From Sweltsa coloradensis (taxonomy: Eukaryota > Arthropoda > Insecta > Plecoptera > Chloroperlidae): 64,000 nucleotides of DNA. Under the pieces are notes generated by a model, which was given only the letters and a program-made list of their open reading frames with translations, was not told the origin of the DNA and did no database searches. Both the position numbers and the translations under genes were made by a program. The stretch covers positions 61,168 to 125,167 of the forward strand of contig JAMZAV010004494.1 in the NCBI GenBank assembly GCA_024449915.1. The letters are read 5' to 3'. Shown here piece after piece: positions 34,190-45,127 of this stretch; within the stretch, counting starts at the first letter, position 1; every line of letters starts with the position of its first letter.

Positions 34190-34944
34190 TTGGATGAGCG
34201 TAGCGAGCGAAGCGAATATTCCATTCTACTACACTGGAGAAAAAATCCGGGATGTTTTTTTTCTTTCATTTCTTTTGTATTTTTATATTTTTGTGTGTTT
34301 GTGAACACGATTCCGGCTAAACCGATACTCCAATAGTGATGAATTTTTCTGGAGACCTTTCAAAGCTCTGAACTTAGAACTGCCACGTTTTTGAGCACAA
34401 TCGAAATTATTTCTTATGAAAATCTCAATTTTACGATTTTTTACTACTTAAAAAAAAATCTTGGACTTATAACACCTACATGCTTTATTCGATTGTAATG
34501 ATTTTTTTACAGAACCTTAATTTTATGAATTAATATATTTTTGTAAAATTTGAGCGTAATCGAAAAATTTTTTTTTTATGAAAATCGAAATTTTAAAGGT
34601 TTTTTTCTTTTTTAAAACAATTCTTTGATGCTTTATCCTATTGAAATGATTTTTTCACATAACCTTAATTTTATAAATTTATATATTTGTGTTAAATTTG
34701 AGCGCAATCGAATAATTATTTCTTATGAAAATCGCAATTTTACGATTTTTCTATTTTTTTTAAATTTGAATAATTGAAAAATGTCAGTTAATTTTTTTTT
34801 TATAAATTAATTTAAAAAAATTCTTTGACTTCGTAATGATTTTTTCACAGAACAACAGAAAATCCGCATAACACATGGCAGCTCAATGCACCAATTACGC
34901 TCATCCAACAACGCGCCTGAAAAAGCGTTTGCGAAGCTTCCTAG
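34190..34944 (-). mobile_element. Element E5, hybrid with beta terminus
   Basis: 755 bp with fewer monomers. Its outer end reads CAACGCGCCTGAAAAAGCGT then TTGCGAAGCTTCCTAG, the beta-type terminus, whereas E1-E4 carry the alpha GCGGCGGGACTTAAGCG end. The 3' (left) end is the same as in the array. Confidence 0.85.
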
Positions 34945-35069
34945 TTATAATTGATTGATTGATTGATTTGTATTGCTTCGAGACGATGAGTGGTTATAGC
35001 TGAGGATGAAGGATGGAAAGAAGGGAGAAGCAGAGACCCGGTACCGGCACCTAGCGTGCATTTCAATAA
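34945..35069 (-). repeat. 5S-derived SINE, 3' fragment
   Basis: Starts with a TTGATTGATTGATTGATT tail and, in reverse complement, carries GGTACCGGGT, CTTCATCCTCA and CCACTCATCGTCTCG as in the copy at 38430-38840. Confidence 0.75.
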
Positions 35070-35204
35070 CTAGGAAGCTTCGCAAACGCTTTTTCAGGCG
35101 CGTTGTTGAATGAGCGTAATTTTTTTAACGAAAAAAGTGTAAAATTGTGATTTTCATGAGAAATAATTATTCGATTGCGCTCAAATTTTACACAAATATA
35201 TTAA
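35070..35204 (+). mobile_element. Family beta left-end fragment
   Basis: CTAGGAAGCTTCGCAAACGC, TTTTTCAGGCGCGTTGTTG and part of the first monomer, ending where an epsilon element begins. Confidence 0.8.
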
Positions 35205-35806
35205 TTAGACGAGTGAGCGCAGCGAACGTAGTCTACAACGCTACTCGGTCGGTCCTTGGTCGTGATTAATTCTGTTAAATGTTAAATGTTAAATGTTTGT
35301 TAAATGTCTGTCTGTCCAGTCCCATACGGCCGAACGGCCAAATAGACTGAGCTGAAATTTTAAACAGACATCCGTGACCAGGTAACTGAGAACTGCTAAC
35401 AAAATGAGCACAATCTGTTGTGATTTAAACCTGCAAGAAATAAAAAACTGGAAAATTCGTTGAAATGCATAGGAATTATTTTAACGACAATGATTTTCAT
35501 TTTGAAATAATATTTTTTGTTTGTTATTTACCTGGCTGTGAAATGCCGTGTCCAAGGTTAATCGAATGTTGGACGTCAAGGTACCCCCAAATTCCGCTCG
35601 TAGATTGAGTAAACCTTGCAATATTTTCACGTATTTCGTCCTGGCTATGTTTTCCATTGTATTTTCACAGATGATGCACTGCGATATATGCATTTCAAAA
35701 CATGTTTAATAATTTAAAAAATACAATCCAGAAATTACAAAATCTTTCCCGAGCATTGAACCCACGTCTCCACATTTCGGCTATAAGGGCGCTTTAGCCA
35801 ACTTGA
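35205..35806 (-). mobile_element. Epsilon element with tRNA-like head
   Basis: On the minus strand: tRNA-like head (AAGTTGGCTAAAGCGCCCTT...GGGTTCAATGC) at 35806-35735, a body containing AATGGAAAACATAGCCAGG and AATTTTAAACAGACATCC, and a terminus GCGCTCACTCGTCTAA at 35205. It matches 52112-52682 end to end. TTAGACGAG here pairs in sequence with the same box in the adjoining delta end. Confidence 0.8.
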
Positions 35807-36005
35807 CTAGGAACACACCAAAGTCATTGTTAGATGAGTAAGCGAGTCATGTGTTGAGTACACGGCAACAATTGCATTTAAGTTTGATAATTATATAGGT
35901 ATAAATAATAGGGTTTTAAGTTTAGTTGGTATAAGGGTACGTCAATTGTAAGATCATGATGCGCCACTTTAGCCTATGATAGGTGGGGAGACCTCAGTTG
36001 GTAAA
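35807..36005 (+). mobile_element. Delta element, partial, abutting epsilon head
   Basis: Starts CTAGGAACACACCAAAGTC, then TGTTAGATGAG and GTCATGTGTTGAGTACACGG. The interior includes TGATGCGCCACTTTAGCCTA. It breaks off near 36005 before a right terminus. Confidence 0.75.
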
Positions 36006-36504
36006 TAATTAATTGATAAATGGGCTTAAATGTGTAGGTTTTATTTTAACGACAATGTTTTTTCGGGAAGAAATTATAATTTTTGGATGTCAAAAAATGC
36101 GCGGCACTGGCCAAGAGTATCGAAACTTGCACGCTCAAGATTACCCAAAACTCCCGAGGAGATTTGAGTAAACCTTGCAATCTTAACTCGTTCTCGTACG
36201 GGCTATGTTTCTTATACTATTCTGCAATGTTAAACACTACAGAAATAATTTATTTGTAATTAATATTATTAATCTAGATGGTTGGCATGCGAAAAAAAAG
36301 TACGATTACATGAATAATCCATATAATTTTTATGTCTTTTGAAATTTTTTATACTTACAAATTTGCGTTTAACGCCCAGAAATACTATTGGTTTGTGCAT
36401 GGACTTAGAATAGTAACATCCATGGTTTTTTAGAAACTCCATTGAGATTCGTGGATCTTAAATCACTGCCTTGGTACAAACAATTAAAGATCAAACAGGA
36501 ATAA
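36006..36504. other. Epsilon-like remnant and unassigned sequence
   Basis: GCACGCTCAAGATTACCC, GATTTGAGTAAACCTTGCAA and CGTACGGGCTATGTTTC resemble the epsilon body in reverse orientation. The remainder is unassigned. Confidence 0.45.
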
Positions 36505-36760
36505 CTAGGGAAACCCCAAAAGTCGTTGTTAGACGAATGAGTGACCCATGTGTTGAACTTACTAACTTTCATTTTCTTCCCCTACCTAAGGCCTCCTAGC
36601 CTATCATAGGCTACAGTGGAGCATTATGACTAAACTATGACCTAAACTAAAATACCCGATTATTTATACGTATATTATAATCAAACTTAAATGCAAAATG
36701 TTCCGCGTACTCAACACATGGCTCACTCACTCGTCCAACAACGACTTTGGCGTTCCCTAG
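36505..36760. mobile_element. Delta palindromic element, complete
   Basis: Inverted ends CTAGGGAAACCCCAAAAGTC with GTTGTTAGACGAATGAG, and CGTCCAACAACGACTTTGGC with GTTCCCTAG. Flanking triplets TAA and TTT do not match, unlike the two other delta copies. Centre contains CCTAGCCTATCATAGGCTA. Confidence 0.85.
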
Positions 36761-37212
36761 TTTATAAAATTAAGGTTTGAGAAAATCATCACAATCGGAT
36801 AAAGCAAGTAGGATTATAAGTCGAAAAATGTTTAAAAATAAATTTAAAAAACGTAAAATTGCGATTGTCTAAGGAAATAGTTTTTTCGATTGCGCTCAAA
36901 TTTTACACGAATATATAATTTGTAAAATTAAAGGGTTTTGCGAAAAATCAGAACAATCGGATAAAGCATGTAGGTGTTTATAAGTCGAAAAAAATGTTTT
37001 AAAAATCGAAAAAAAAAAACGTACAATTGCGATTTTAATGAGAAATAGTTTTCGATGCGCTCAAAACGTGGCAGTTCTAAGTTCAAAAATTTCGAAGGCC
37101 TCCATAAAATTCCATCGCAATTGAAGTATCGGTTTAGCAGAATCGTGTGTGGACAAAAACACAAAAAAAACATTCCGGATTTTTTTCTCCAGTGTAGTGA
37201 AATGGACTCTTC
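36761..37212 (+). mobile_element. Family alpha, 3' portion
   Basis: Starts directly after the delta CCTAG with TTATAAAATTAAGGTTTGAG, has one to two monomers, AACATTCCGGATTTTTTTCT and the right end AAGCTCATCCAA. The left half is missing. Confidence 0.8.
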
Positions 37213-38429
37213 GTTAAGCTCATCCAAAATTAATTATACATTTTTTTACCATGCTGCTTGATTTTTACTTTTTGTCTTTGCTATATGTGTGTTATAAAAC
37301 CTCAAGTCGTTTTTTATTTAGCCGATTGATTTTATTAATAACGCATCAGATGATCACAGATTTAGTGAAAATATAATAATTCATTTCGGAGAGATTATTG
37401 TAACAAAATATTAGTTATCATCAAGAGGAAAGATGAGTGAATCAACTCGTAAATGGGTTCAAAAAATACGTTTTCGTTCTCTGACTCGGCACAAAGGCGC
37501 AGAGTCCTTTCATCTCAAGTTGTAATAACTCTAACAATTTGTAATCTAAATTGCTCAAAGCGTCTCGTTCTGAATGTTTTTCCTCGTCTAGGAGCAGTGT
37601 TTCCCTACCCAACAGAGCGAACTAGAAGGTTTATATCTGCTTTGCAATTGTGTGTTCACTCCCATCCTCAAGGGTAATTAACACGCTGAGCGATAAGGGA
37701 AATATTCATACCCAGACTGGCAAAACGTCAAATTGTTTTGGATGTGTTTTATAATAATACCAAACACGTATATTACTTTCAATATTTGTAAAACATAGAA
37801 TTATTATTGTCTTAAACAACGTAAATTATTGTCTCCCTCTTGAATTCCAGTTGTTCGCAGCCTATGGCACCGAATGTTTTATCAGAGGTTAAATTCCATA
37901 AAATACACTACAATTTAATCAAAGTTGCTTTATGTTAAGGTGAGAAGAAGAAACGAAGATTATTATACACCACATATTTTATTTTGTTGTATGTCCCCCG
38001 ATGTTATACTCAGCTCAGTCAGTTTCAATTCTCTTTACCCACTTGTTCAAATTTTGGCTTTGTTTTATCTACAAGAAAAATTAATATTATTATCGTGTGT
38101 ACATTTCAGTACTCTTCTATTTAAAATACAAACGGTGGCTGTTTCAAAGACCTAAGTCACTCTTTATTGTTTTATGATCCCCATTTGTTCCTTAATTGTG
38201 AAAAGAATTGACATCATTAACGAAATGCTATTCGAATAATGTTTTGAGAAGCTGCAACCACCATAGGGATTTTAGCCGCCAAAAATATACGGAAGATGGT
38301 GAATTTTATTTCATAAAAGTATCGTTTTTAACATGACTGAAAATCTCTTCTATTCAATATTTCGACATTATTTTAGATATACGTTCAACTTATACATTAC
38401 AAATTGTTCTAAAGAAGCATTTTATATTA
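37213..38429. other. Unassigned, apparently low-repeat sequence
   Basis: About 1.2 kb with no copy of the window's repeat families. Short open frames (37453-37677, 37925-38155) have no motif. A candidate stretch for host intron or intergenic sequence. Confidence 0.4.
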
Positions 38430-38840
38430 CTGCAACCGGTTCCCACTCGAACACCGAAGTTAAGCAACATTCGGGCGTGGTCAGGGGGAGAGTGGATGAA
38501 CGCTCTGCACTGAGACACACGTATGCCCGCTGGTTTGAGCAGATGGAGGGTTCGAGAGCTAGTGTAACGGCTTCGTTCTCCTCGACGTCTGCTCGGCAGT
38601 CCGGGTTTGTGAAGGAACATATATGACTATCAAGGTTACACCGTCCTTTCGGATGGGAATTAAACCCGTTGGTACCCTTGGTACTTTTCGAAAGGAGTAG
38701 GCTACGTGGCGGTACCGGGTTTCCCCTCCTCCCTTCTATTCATACTTCATCCTCATCTATCACCAGTTCACCACTCATCGTCTCAAATAGCCTTAGTGCA
38801 TTAATATGAGACGTTAAGCAATATCAAATCAAATCAATAA
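38430..38840 (+). repeat. 5S rRNA-derived SINE
   Basis: CACCGAAGTTAAGCAACATT then CGGGCGTGGTCAG matches the A-box and intermediate element of the 5S rRNA internal promoter, preceded by CCGGTTCCCACTCGAAC. The box C region is altered, so it is not a functional 5S gene. The body has TTTCGGATGGGAATTAAACC and CACTCATCGTCTC, and a tail ending AAATCAAATCAAT. A truncated second copy is at 34945-35069. Confidence 0.75.
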
Positions 38841-39059
38841 CAATTAATCGTATTACTGCTACATTAATATTGTGAGAATAGTTTATTATAGTCAGTACCC
38901 TTTCTTGCGTTCGAACTTTTTCACGTTACTAATTCTAGCATGAAAAACATAAAACCTAATATATTTCCCATTACATCCTGCTGTTATAATAAGTCTTACG
39001 ATTCGTGCGATGGTGTCGCAGCTGTGTAGTTGAAGTTTTTCACGTTAAATAATATGTTT

Positions 39060-39222
39060 TAAATTTCTCCTTGGGAAACCTACTCAGGGTACAGTGTCTA
39101 ACTTGGAAATTGTAATTTGGAGAACTTAAACTCTCCGTCAGGATTGCCGATGGCGGGATTCGAACCCGTGACCTCCCGAGTCAGAGTCCTATGCGTAATG
39201 CATGAGCCAACTCTGTCGGTAG
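39060..39222 (-). repeat. tRNA-derived SINE S2, copy 2
   Basis: Minus strand head GAGTTGGCTCATGCATTACG and a consensus B box GGTTCGAATCCC, followed by GGCAATCCTGACGGAG. Three S2 copies in the window share this order. Confidence 0.75.
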
Positions 39223-39369
39223 TTTGCCACGTGATAATATGTTACATTTAGCCCTAGATATGTGTATTTATATATGTATACACTGCCAAAGTGGCGCAAG
39301 ATAAATAAAGGACTTATTGCAAATTGGCGCTGGAAGCAACCAATTAACATCATATTTGCGCATCATGAA

Positions 39370-39520
39370 TGCGCGTAAAATGAGGAGGCTGGCATGGCCT
39401 CCTCTTACCGACTGAAGAAAACCTCGGAAATAACTTTCAGTCAGGATTGCCTGTCTCGACGGGATTTGATCTTGGGACCTCCCGAATCAGAGTCGCTCGA
39501 GCCAGCACTGTCGGTATAGT
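39370..39520 (-). repeat. tRNA-derived SINE S2, copy 3
   Basis: Minus strand AGTGCTGGCTCGAGCGACTC, degraded B box (AAGATCAAATCCC), then GGCAATCCTGACTGAAAG. More decayed than copy 2 and only 150 bp away, suggesting a local duplication or a second insertion. Confidence 0.65.
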
Positions 39521-40239
39521 ACGAGTACATTATAACGTCGGTTGTGCATTGAGTTACAGGTCTCGATGAAGTAGTTACCATTAGAAATGATAACCAGTTC
39601 GTATACGAAAATGGTTTCCGTCCAGAATCGTGGAGAAACATTTGGCCTATACTCACCGGCAGAAAGATTATTAAATTATTATTAATAATATTTAATCGTT
39701 ATTTTACTGTTCCATATTTGAATGCGTTCTAAAGGGCATATTTAAATAATTAATTCATTTTGCCCTTGTTTGTATGGTATTATGTATTATGTGTGACTAG
39801 CTTCCAATGTTGACCATTGTTGTTACTTGTTGCATGCTAACAGTTTGCATAGGCAACACTATTTTCAAATACGCCCTTACCTTAATTCGAAATGCAAGCA
39901 GTAAGTTGTTACCAACTGTGTGTTTTTACCGTGCTCTAGCTTCCATCTCAACGATGATTTCGCAATATCTGGCTCGGATATTAAAATTCCATTGAAGTCC
40001 TAACGACCGATGCGGGCCACGCTGCAACTTGGCAATCGCACTTGTGGAGTTCTCATCTGTACGTGCCGCTCTCCAGATGCCAATGAGCTAACGGCTTTTA
40101 ATAGTCGCCGTCGTATTTGAAATATTGAAACATGTGACAAATTCTTCACACATTCTCCACTGGATTACTTATATTTACTGTATATCAGACTCTGTTAACA
40201 GAACACAAATTTTACATATAAATGAATTGTTTTTTGTTT
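39521..40239. other. Unassigned sequence
   Basis: No gene or repeat recognised. Confidence 0.4.
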
Positions 40240-40925
40240 TTGTAAAACCCTATGTTGATACAATATGTTTGAAACGGATTCCAAGGGAAAAAAGGGTCAC
40301 GGGTTTGGGCCAAAGGGTGGGTTCTTTGAAGTCGTATTACCCAACAAAAACCACTAGAAAATTTTGTTATTGATTTAAATGAGAAAATAAAAAACTTTTT
40401 TTCCACGCTTTTACTTTAAATTTTATAAAAACCAAATGGAAAAAAATGATTTTTACTCAAAAAAAAAAATTCAAAATATTAGATTTTCCCAAAACTGAAA
40501 TCCCGCCCGCCAGATTTTTAAGTCTAAAAGCCCAATTAATGTTAAACTAAAAAAAATGCAAAATATACGTGAATTTGTGTTTTTTGGGGCTAGCTATACT
40601 CCAAACAGATATCGGGGCCAAAACCTGTCGATACAGACACCATCGACGGCCAAAAATGGCCAACCAGGGTCGGAATTAGAAATAGGTTTTAAAAAAACCC
40701 ACCTGAAAAAATTAAAAAACGACCATATTTTTGGGGGGGTGGGCTCTACCCCAAAGCTACCACGTAGCCAACTAATAAAGTTTAAGGGGTTTTTTACCCG
40801 AAAGCGGGGAATTTTAACCCCGGAATTTTTCTGCTTTAAGGAAAATCTTACACCACTGGGGACGGACTATGAAGGGGCTACGAAATACGATTATGAAACT
40901 TTTCCTAGTTTACCTGTTTAATTTG
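40240..40925. other. Second homopolymer-distorted patch
   Basis: The texture matches the 1360-4620 patch: GGGAAAAAAGGG, TTTGGGCCAAAGGGTGGG, AAAATTTTG and GGGGGGGTGGG, with abrupt return to normal sequence at about 40925. No clean counterpart was found in the window, so it rests on texture alone. The 121-codon frame inside should not be trusted. Confidence 0.55.
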
Positions 40926-41185
40926 AGACTGCCCCAGGGGAGTTTTGGGATAGAATGTTTCCTAGGAAACTTTTGTCCGAGGGCCGGGGTAGGTCTACAA
41001 GAGTAACGAGCACCTGCAAGTGAAGTAAAACTTACTTCAACCTCCCGGGGTGGTTGGCTCAAGTAGCCTAATAACAAGCCGGGCAAAGAAGACCTTGCAA
41101 AACATGACAGTACGTCTGCCCTTCCTCCAATCTCCTGTTAAAACTTAGTTATATAACTTTACACGAGACGAGAGTCCGGGAGGAG

Positions 41186-41188
<3 letters not shown>
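40926..41188. other. Unassigned sequence
   Basis: No recognisable feature. Confidence 0.4.

Positions 41189-41221
<33 letters not shown>
41189..41221. repeat. TC dinucleotide microsatellite
   Basis: An uninterrupted run of about 16 TC units. Confidence 0.95.
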
Positions 41222-41222
<1 letters not shown>

Positions 41223-41499
41223 GAAGATAATATTAGTATTAGATTTAGTACATTATTATGCATAACTTATATTATCATAATATTGTATACGACTTCATAA
41301 TATGTTACTATATACTGTGTAAACATGTAAATATAGAGGTTGGCTACACTTACAGGGGCTTCATAGCCCTATGCAGCACGCCTTCAAGAAAATAAATATC
41401 AACTATATCAATATCTCTCGATGTTAGATATCTGGCTAGATGGCAGAAAGCTGGTAAGATGTCAGAAAAGGCCATATTGACTTAATCTTGTTGAATAAA
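41222..41499. other. Unassigned AT-rich sequence
   Basis: No recognisable feature. Confidence 0.4.
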
Positions 41500-42170
41500 C
41501 TAGGAAAACGCTCAAGTCCCGTCGCGTTGATGAATGAGCTTTTTTAAGTTTTTAGTATGCGTTGGATCTCTTTACTTCTTCAAGTTCCATTGCAAAATCA
41601 TTTTTGTTAAATACGAATCATGTTTATAAAGTAGTGCTAATTGCTATGGTAATTAGAATGTCAAAAATATGTAGGCCTGAAGGTTGCTTTATGAACGCAT
41701 TGTAGGTGATTGTTGTCAAGTTTCTATAATACTTACTTGTTAATAATTGTTATACACTTCAAAAAACTCATATTAAAACCTTTATTTCTATGGATTCTGG
41801 GTAACTTTTACAAATTTTTCTTGCAAAAGGTACTTCAGCACCATAACCTTAATGTCCATGTAAAATATGAACGTTATAGCCCCAACCGTTTGGTCAGAAT
41901 TGGCCCAAATGTCACGAAAATATCGCGCTAAAAATCGAAAAAAATCGTAAAAGTACGATATTCATGAGGAATATTTCTTCTATTGTACCCAAAAACGTGG
42001 CAGGTCTAAGTTCAGAGATTTCGAAGGTCCCCTCCAATTTTCATCAAGATCGTTTATGCCGTGTGCCCGGTAGCGTGCGAAAAAAACAGAAAAAAAGAAC
42101 AAACAAAAAAACATTGGAGCTAAATTTGTTTAGGGGTCAGTGAAATTGAAGTCTTCGCTTCGCTCATCCA
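41500..42170 (+). mobile_element. CTAGG superfamily, family B, complete
   Basis: Left end CTAGGAAAACGCTCAAGTCC with CGTCGCGTTGATGAATGAGC; interior AATGTCCATGTAAAATATG and CCCAACCGTTTGGTCAG; right end GTCTTCGCTTCGCTCATCC. Flanks end and begin with AATAAA, a possible target duplication of 4-6 bp. This is the best clean reference for the distorted copy at 4011. Confidence 0.9.
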
Positions 42171-42849
42171 ATAAACCATAACACATATAACCTACGCATT
42201 TAAGAAATCTATGTTTTATTCCACACATCCCAATTGCCGTTATTGACAGGAACCTGAAGGCTAAAATTTACTATTACACGTGTCAGCATTAAAAATTAAT
42301 ACATAAAGGTGCATTTGTTCAAGGATATTAATTTATCTCGTGTAGATTTATTTTGATAAACGATGGGTAAAAAAACAGTTGTTTTCTTCTATTATGCGTT
42401 TATTTCTAAACATTTTATATTCTTCGTGTGCACTTGGAAACGTACACATTGGAGTAACTTCGTGTAGTTCTATACAGGCATGCCAAAAGTTCAAATTGTT
42501 ATTAAACACGAGCAAGGGTACGAGAGTACACAAAATGGGGGGAAAGCTAACTGATAATGGTCCTCGGTTGTTCATGCTTTCATTAATGGTGGAGGTGCCG
42601 GGCACATATCAAACTTTCTAGGGGACTGCTCCCGCCACCCTATTTCCCCCAAGGTCACCAGAAATATATTACATCCTTACTGAAGGGCAATTTTAACATA
42701 AAAACCGCACATCAATCGGACATCGTATTCTGCTTTTTATCGCGAGACGTGAAACACACACAAGACAAACAGTTGGACGGATAAAAAAGTGATGCATATA
42801 AGGGAGCGTGACTCCATTAAAAATATATATACACATATATAATATATGA
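42171..42849. other. Unassigned sequence
   Basis: Two overlapping frames on opposite strands (42348-42621) have no recognisable motif. No repeat copy was found. Confidence 0.4.
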
Positions 42850-42895
42850 TGTTTAAACTTGGCTTTATAGTAGGCGACTATGACGCTGAGATGTA

Positions 42896-45034
42896 CACTC
42901 AAAAAATTATTTTGGTGTAAACTCTGCGGTGTAGATTTTTTACACGTGACGGTGTTGTTTTAACACCGCAGTCAAAGGACTCAAAATCAATGGCGGTGTA
43001 AATAAAACGCGGTGTAAAAATACAGAAAACAACACCGTGAGTTTACACCGTGAAACTTTTACGACATTCGGTGTTATTTACTCAAAGATTACACCGCTAG
43101 CGGACTCAAAATAATTGTAGTTAGATGAATTTACACCGGTTTGACCTAAATAAAATTATCGCGTCACCACCGCCAACTCTGAACAAATTTAAACAGGAAC
43201 AGCGGGCGTTCGCGATCTAAGCAGTTATTTTTTATTAAACTTTAATCAGTTATTTCAAAATTAAGCAATAGTATTTATTTTTTCATTATTTATTTATTTT
43301 TATTTTTTTAATTTTCTTTAATAAGCAATAATATTTTAACAGTTTTAATATGCGCAGGGATTAGGAACATTCACACAAGGTATCTACAGATACAAATCTA
43401 TCGCGACACTTCCATTGCATATGTGCAGGCCCTATCTTAGGTACTATTAAATCATAATTAAAATTCTTTCTTCACAAATCCTCACGCATTCTCTCCTATT
43501 TATGTACACATTTTTTTTAAGTTTCACGTCAAGTTTATGAAGTCGCGACTACTATACCAGTTACTTCTGGGTAGTGCTTCTTTTATTTTGTACTCAATAG
43601 TCCTAATTTTTTTTCACTTGTTCAATGTTCATGTAGACATACATCCCCAATGTTACGTAACATTTTATCTGCTGAGTGGCATGCCTTCACTTATTTTAAA
43701 ATTTAAGAACAAATACAATCAAGGAAAATCTCTACATTACCGTTGTCATTATCATAAACCCAGTATCTGAGTATAATGTTTCATATAAGTGTATTTGTTG
43801 AAGCTTATCAATGAAACCTATAATGAAAGAATCTTAGTTAACATACTAATTCTTCGTTATTAAAATCATCAACTATATCAATAAAGAAACAAATTAACAA
43901 AAAACCAAACATGTTATCAATTAAGAGGCTGGCGAGGAGACGAATTTAAGCGCCAACCTTTTTGTTTTTCCGAATAAACGGTTAAAAGATCGGTATTATA
44001 TTTCACACTAACGTTAAGAAAGACATAATCTATTAGATCCAGTAAGCGTTATCCTAATTTAATTATTGATTTTCAATATAAAAAATTGTGAAATATCCAT
44101 AATTCACTCAATTTTGTCAATCGGAATTTATTCCAAGTGTACAGATTTTTTAACTTATATTTGCATAATGGATATCAACGTTTAAATCAATGTTAATGCG
44201 CAAATTAATTTGGTTAATCGAAAGATAAACGGTTTGATGGGAATTTCCCGAAATAAAATCCATGTTTTGGATTTCCATTTTTTCACGTTTTGGACTTATG
44301 TCTCGCAATGGATTTAATGGCAAAATTTTTTGCAACCAAGTGTGGATATCAATTGATAAATACTTTGTAAACAAAAAAGCAAAATATAGCATTGATATTA
44401 TCAACCGTTCAGCAGAAATTATCAACACCATGAGTACGCGCATTTGAGTTCTGCAGTGTTATACAATACACGCACATGGTCTAGACCCTCATAAGCCAGC
44501 TAACGCGCCCTACCACTCACAGGTGCAGTGTCCGAGTGGTGAAGGCGTCCGGAAGTGGAGGAAGGTATCTCGGGTTCGAGTCCGGCTCTTGGCGATAAAA
44601 TTTGTACCTGTATATGCTGTGTAATAATCTTGTACTTGTACTCCCATACACTGTCTATAAAATGTCATTAATAATACCGCTTACAAGTAATTAATTTGAA
44701 ATTTTATTTAATAATAAATTAAATTCGTTAGTTTCTTTGTTTGTCTACTAGATGGCGCCAGCGAATTCTTACACCACGCGGTGTTAAAATTACGACAATA
44801 CACTGTGTAAACATTAACACCATACTGTGTTGAAATCTACACCATACGGTGTTAATTGAAATCTAGTCTACACCGCATAATTGTGTTATTAGTTACACCA
44901 TCTCAATACTCAAAATTAACACCTTCAGTGCGGTGTAAATGTTACGACAAAACGGTGTAGTCGTTTGTCTACACACAAATGGTGTAAAAACGGTGTTAAA
45001 TTCAACACCGTTTCACTTTTCAATTTTTTGAGTG
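42896..45034. mobile_element. Non-autonomous CACTA (EnSpm)-like element, 2.1 kb
   Basis: Inverted termini CACTCAAAAAATT and AATTTTTTGAGTG, flanked by TA on both sides (42894-42895 and 45035-45036). Both subterminal regions (about 42910-43140 and 44770-45015) are packed with short copies of GGTGTAAA, AACACCG and their complements. CACT ends, a 2-3 bp duplication and dense subterminal motif arrays are typical of CACTA elements. No transposase frame was recognised in the interior; the frames at 43537-43770 and 44150-44447 are short and motif-free. Confidence 0.75.
44507..44660 (+). repeat. tRNA-Ser/Leu-like sequence inside the CACTA-like element
   Basis: GTGTCCGAGTGGTGAAGGCG is a near-perfect class II tRNA A box and GGGTTCGAGTCCGG a B box, at class II spacing. 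The acceptor stem is poor and the anticodon arm degenerate, so this is probably a SINE insertion in the element interior. Confidence 0.6.
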
Positions 45035-45084
45035 TAAGTACTTTTTAGACAGAAATTAAAAAAAGTGACTACACCGGGGTACTA

Positions 45085-45122
45085 ACATAACAGCGTCATA
45101 GTCGCCTACTATAAAGCCAAGA
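45085..45122 (+). repeat. SINE S1 3' fragment, inverted relative to its neighbour
   Basis: ACTAACATAACAGCGTCATA then GTCGCCTACTATAAAGCC repeats, on the plus strand, the tail found at 42855-42887 on the minus strand. It forms a 33-bp inverted repeat flanking the CACTA-like block. Confidence 0.75.
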
Positions 45123-45127
45123 CACTT

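Larger units (their letters stand above)
29088..34944 (-). repeat. Tandem array of 1.4-kb composite units
   Basis: The left edge of the alpha element recurs at 30003, 31405, 32784 and 34190, giving periods of 1402, 1379 and 1406 bp. Each unit is: alpha element on the minus strand, about 75 bp of family B interior, then a unique segment (GCAGTCGCATGCGCTTAGCT, CGGTCGACGACCGTCACCCT, TAAGGCCACTAGATAAG). The first alpha (E1) and last (E5) differ from the inner three. Units differ by indels in central monomers, T-run lengths and scattered substitutions. No protein is encoded. Confidence 0.95.
42850..45084 (-). repeat. SINE S1, minus strand, split by a CACTA-like insertion
   Basis: The 3' part (GGCTTTATAGTAGGCGACTA then TGACGCTG) is at 42855-42887 and the head-side part (TTTAGACAGAAATT, AAAAAAGTGACTACACCGGG) at 45043-45084. 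Joined in reverse complement they follow the S1 copy at 28388. The 2139-bp element between them explains the gap. Confidence 0.8.

Noticed and set aside
29088..34944. CRISPR-like or satellite array of short units.
   Set aside because: Units are 1.4 kb composites of known repeats with variable internal monomers; there are no short identical repeats with unique spacers, and the window is eukaryotic.
38430..38550. Functional 5S rRNA gene.
   Set aside because: The box C region is altered and the unit continues into a SINE body and tail; no terminator T run directly follows the 5S-like part.
40556..40921. 121-codon open frame.
   Set aside because: It lies entirely in the second distorted patch, has no recognisable motif, and depends on doubtful base calls.
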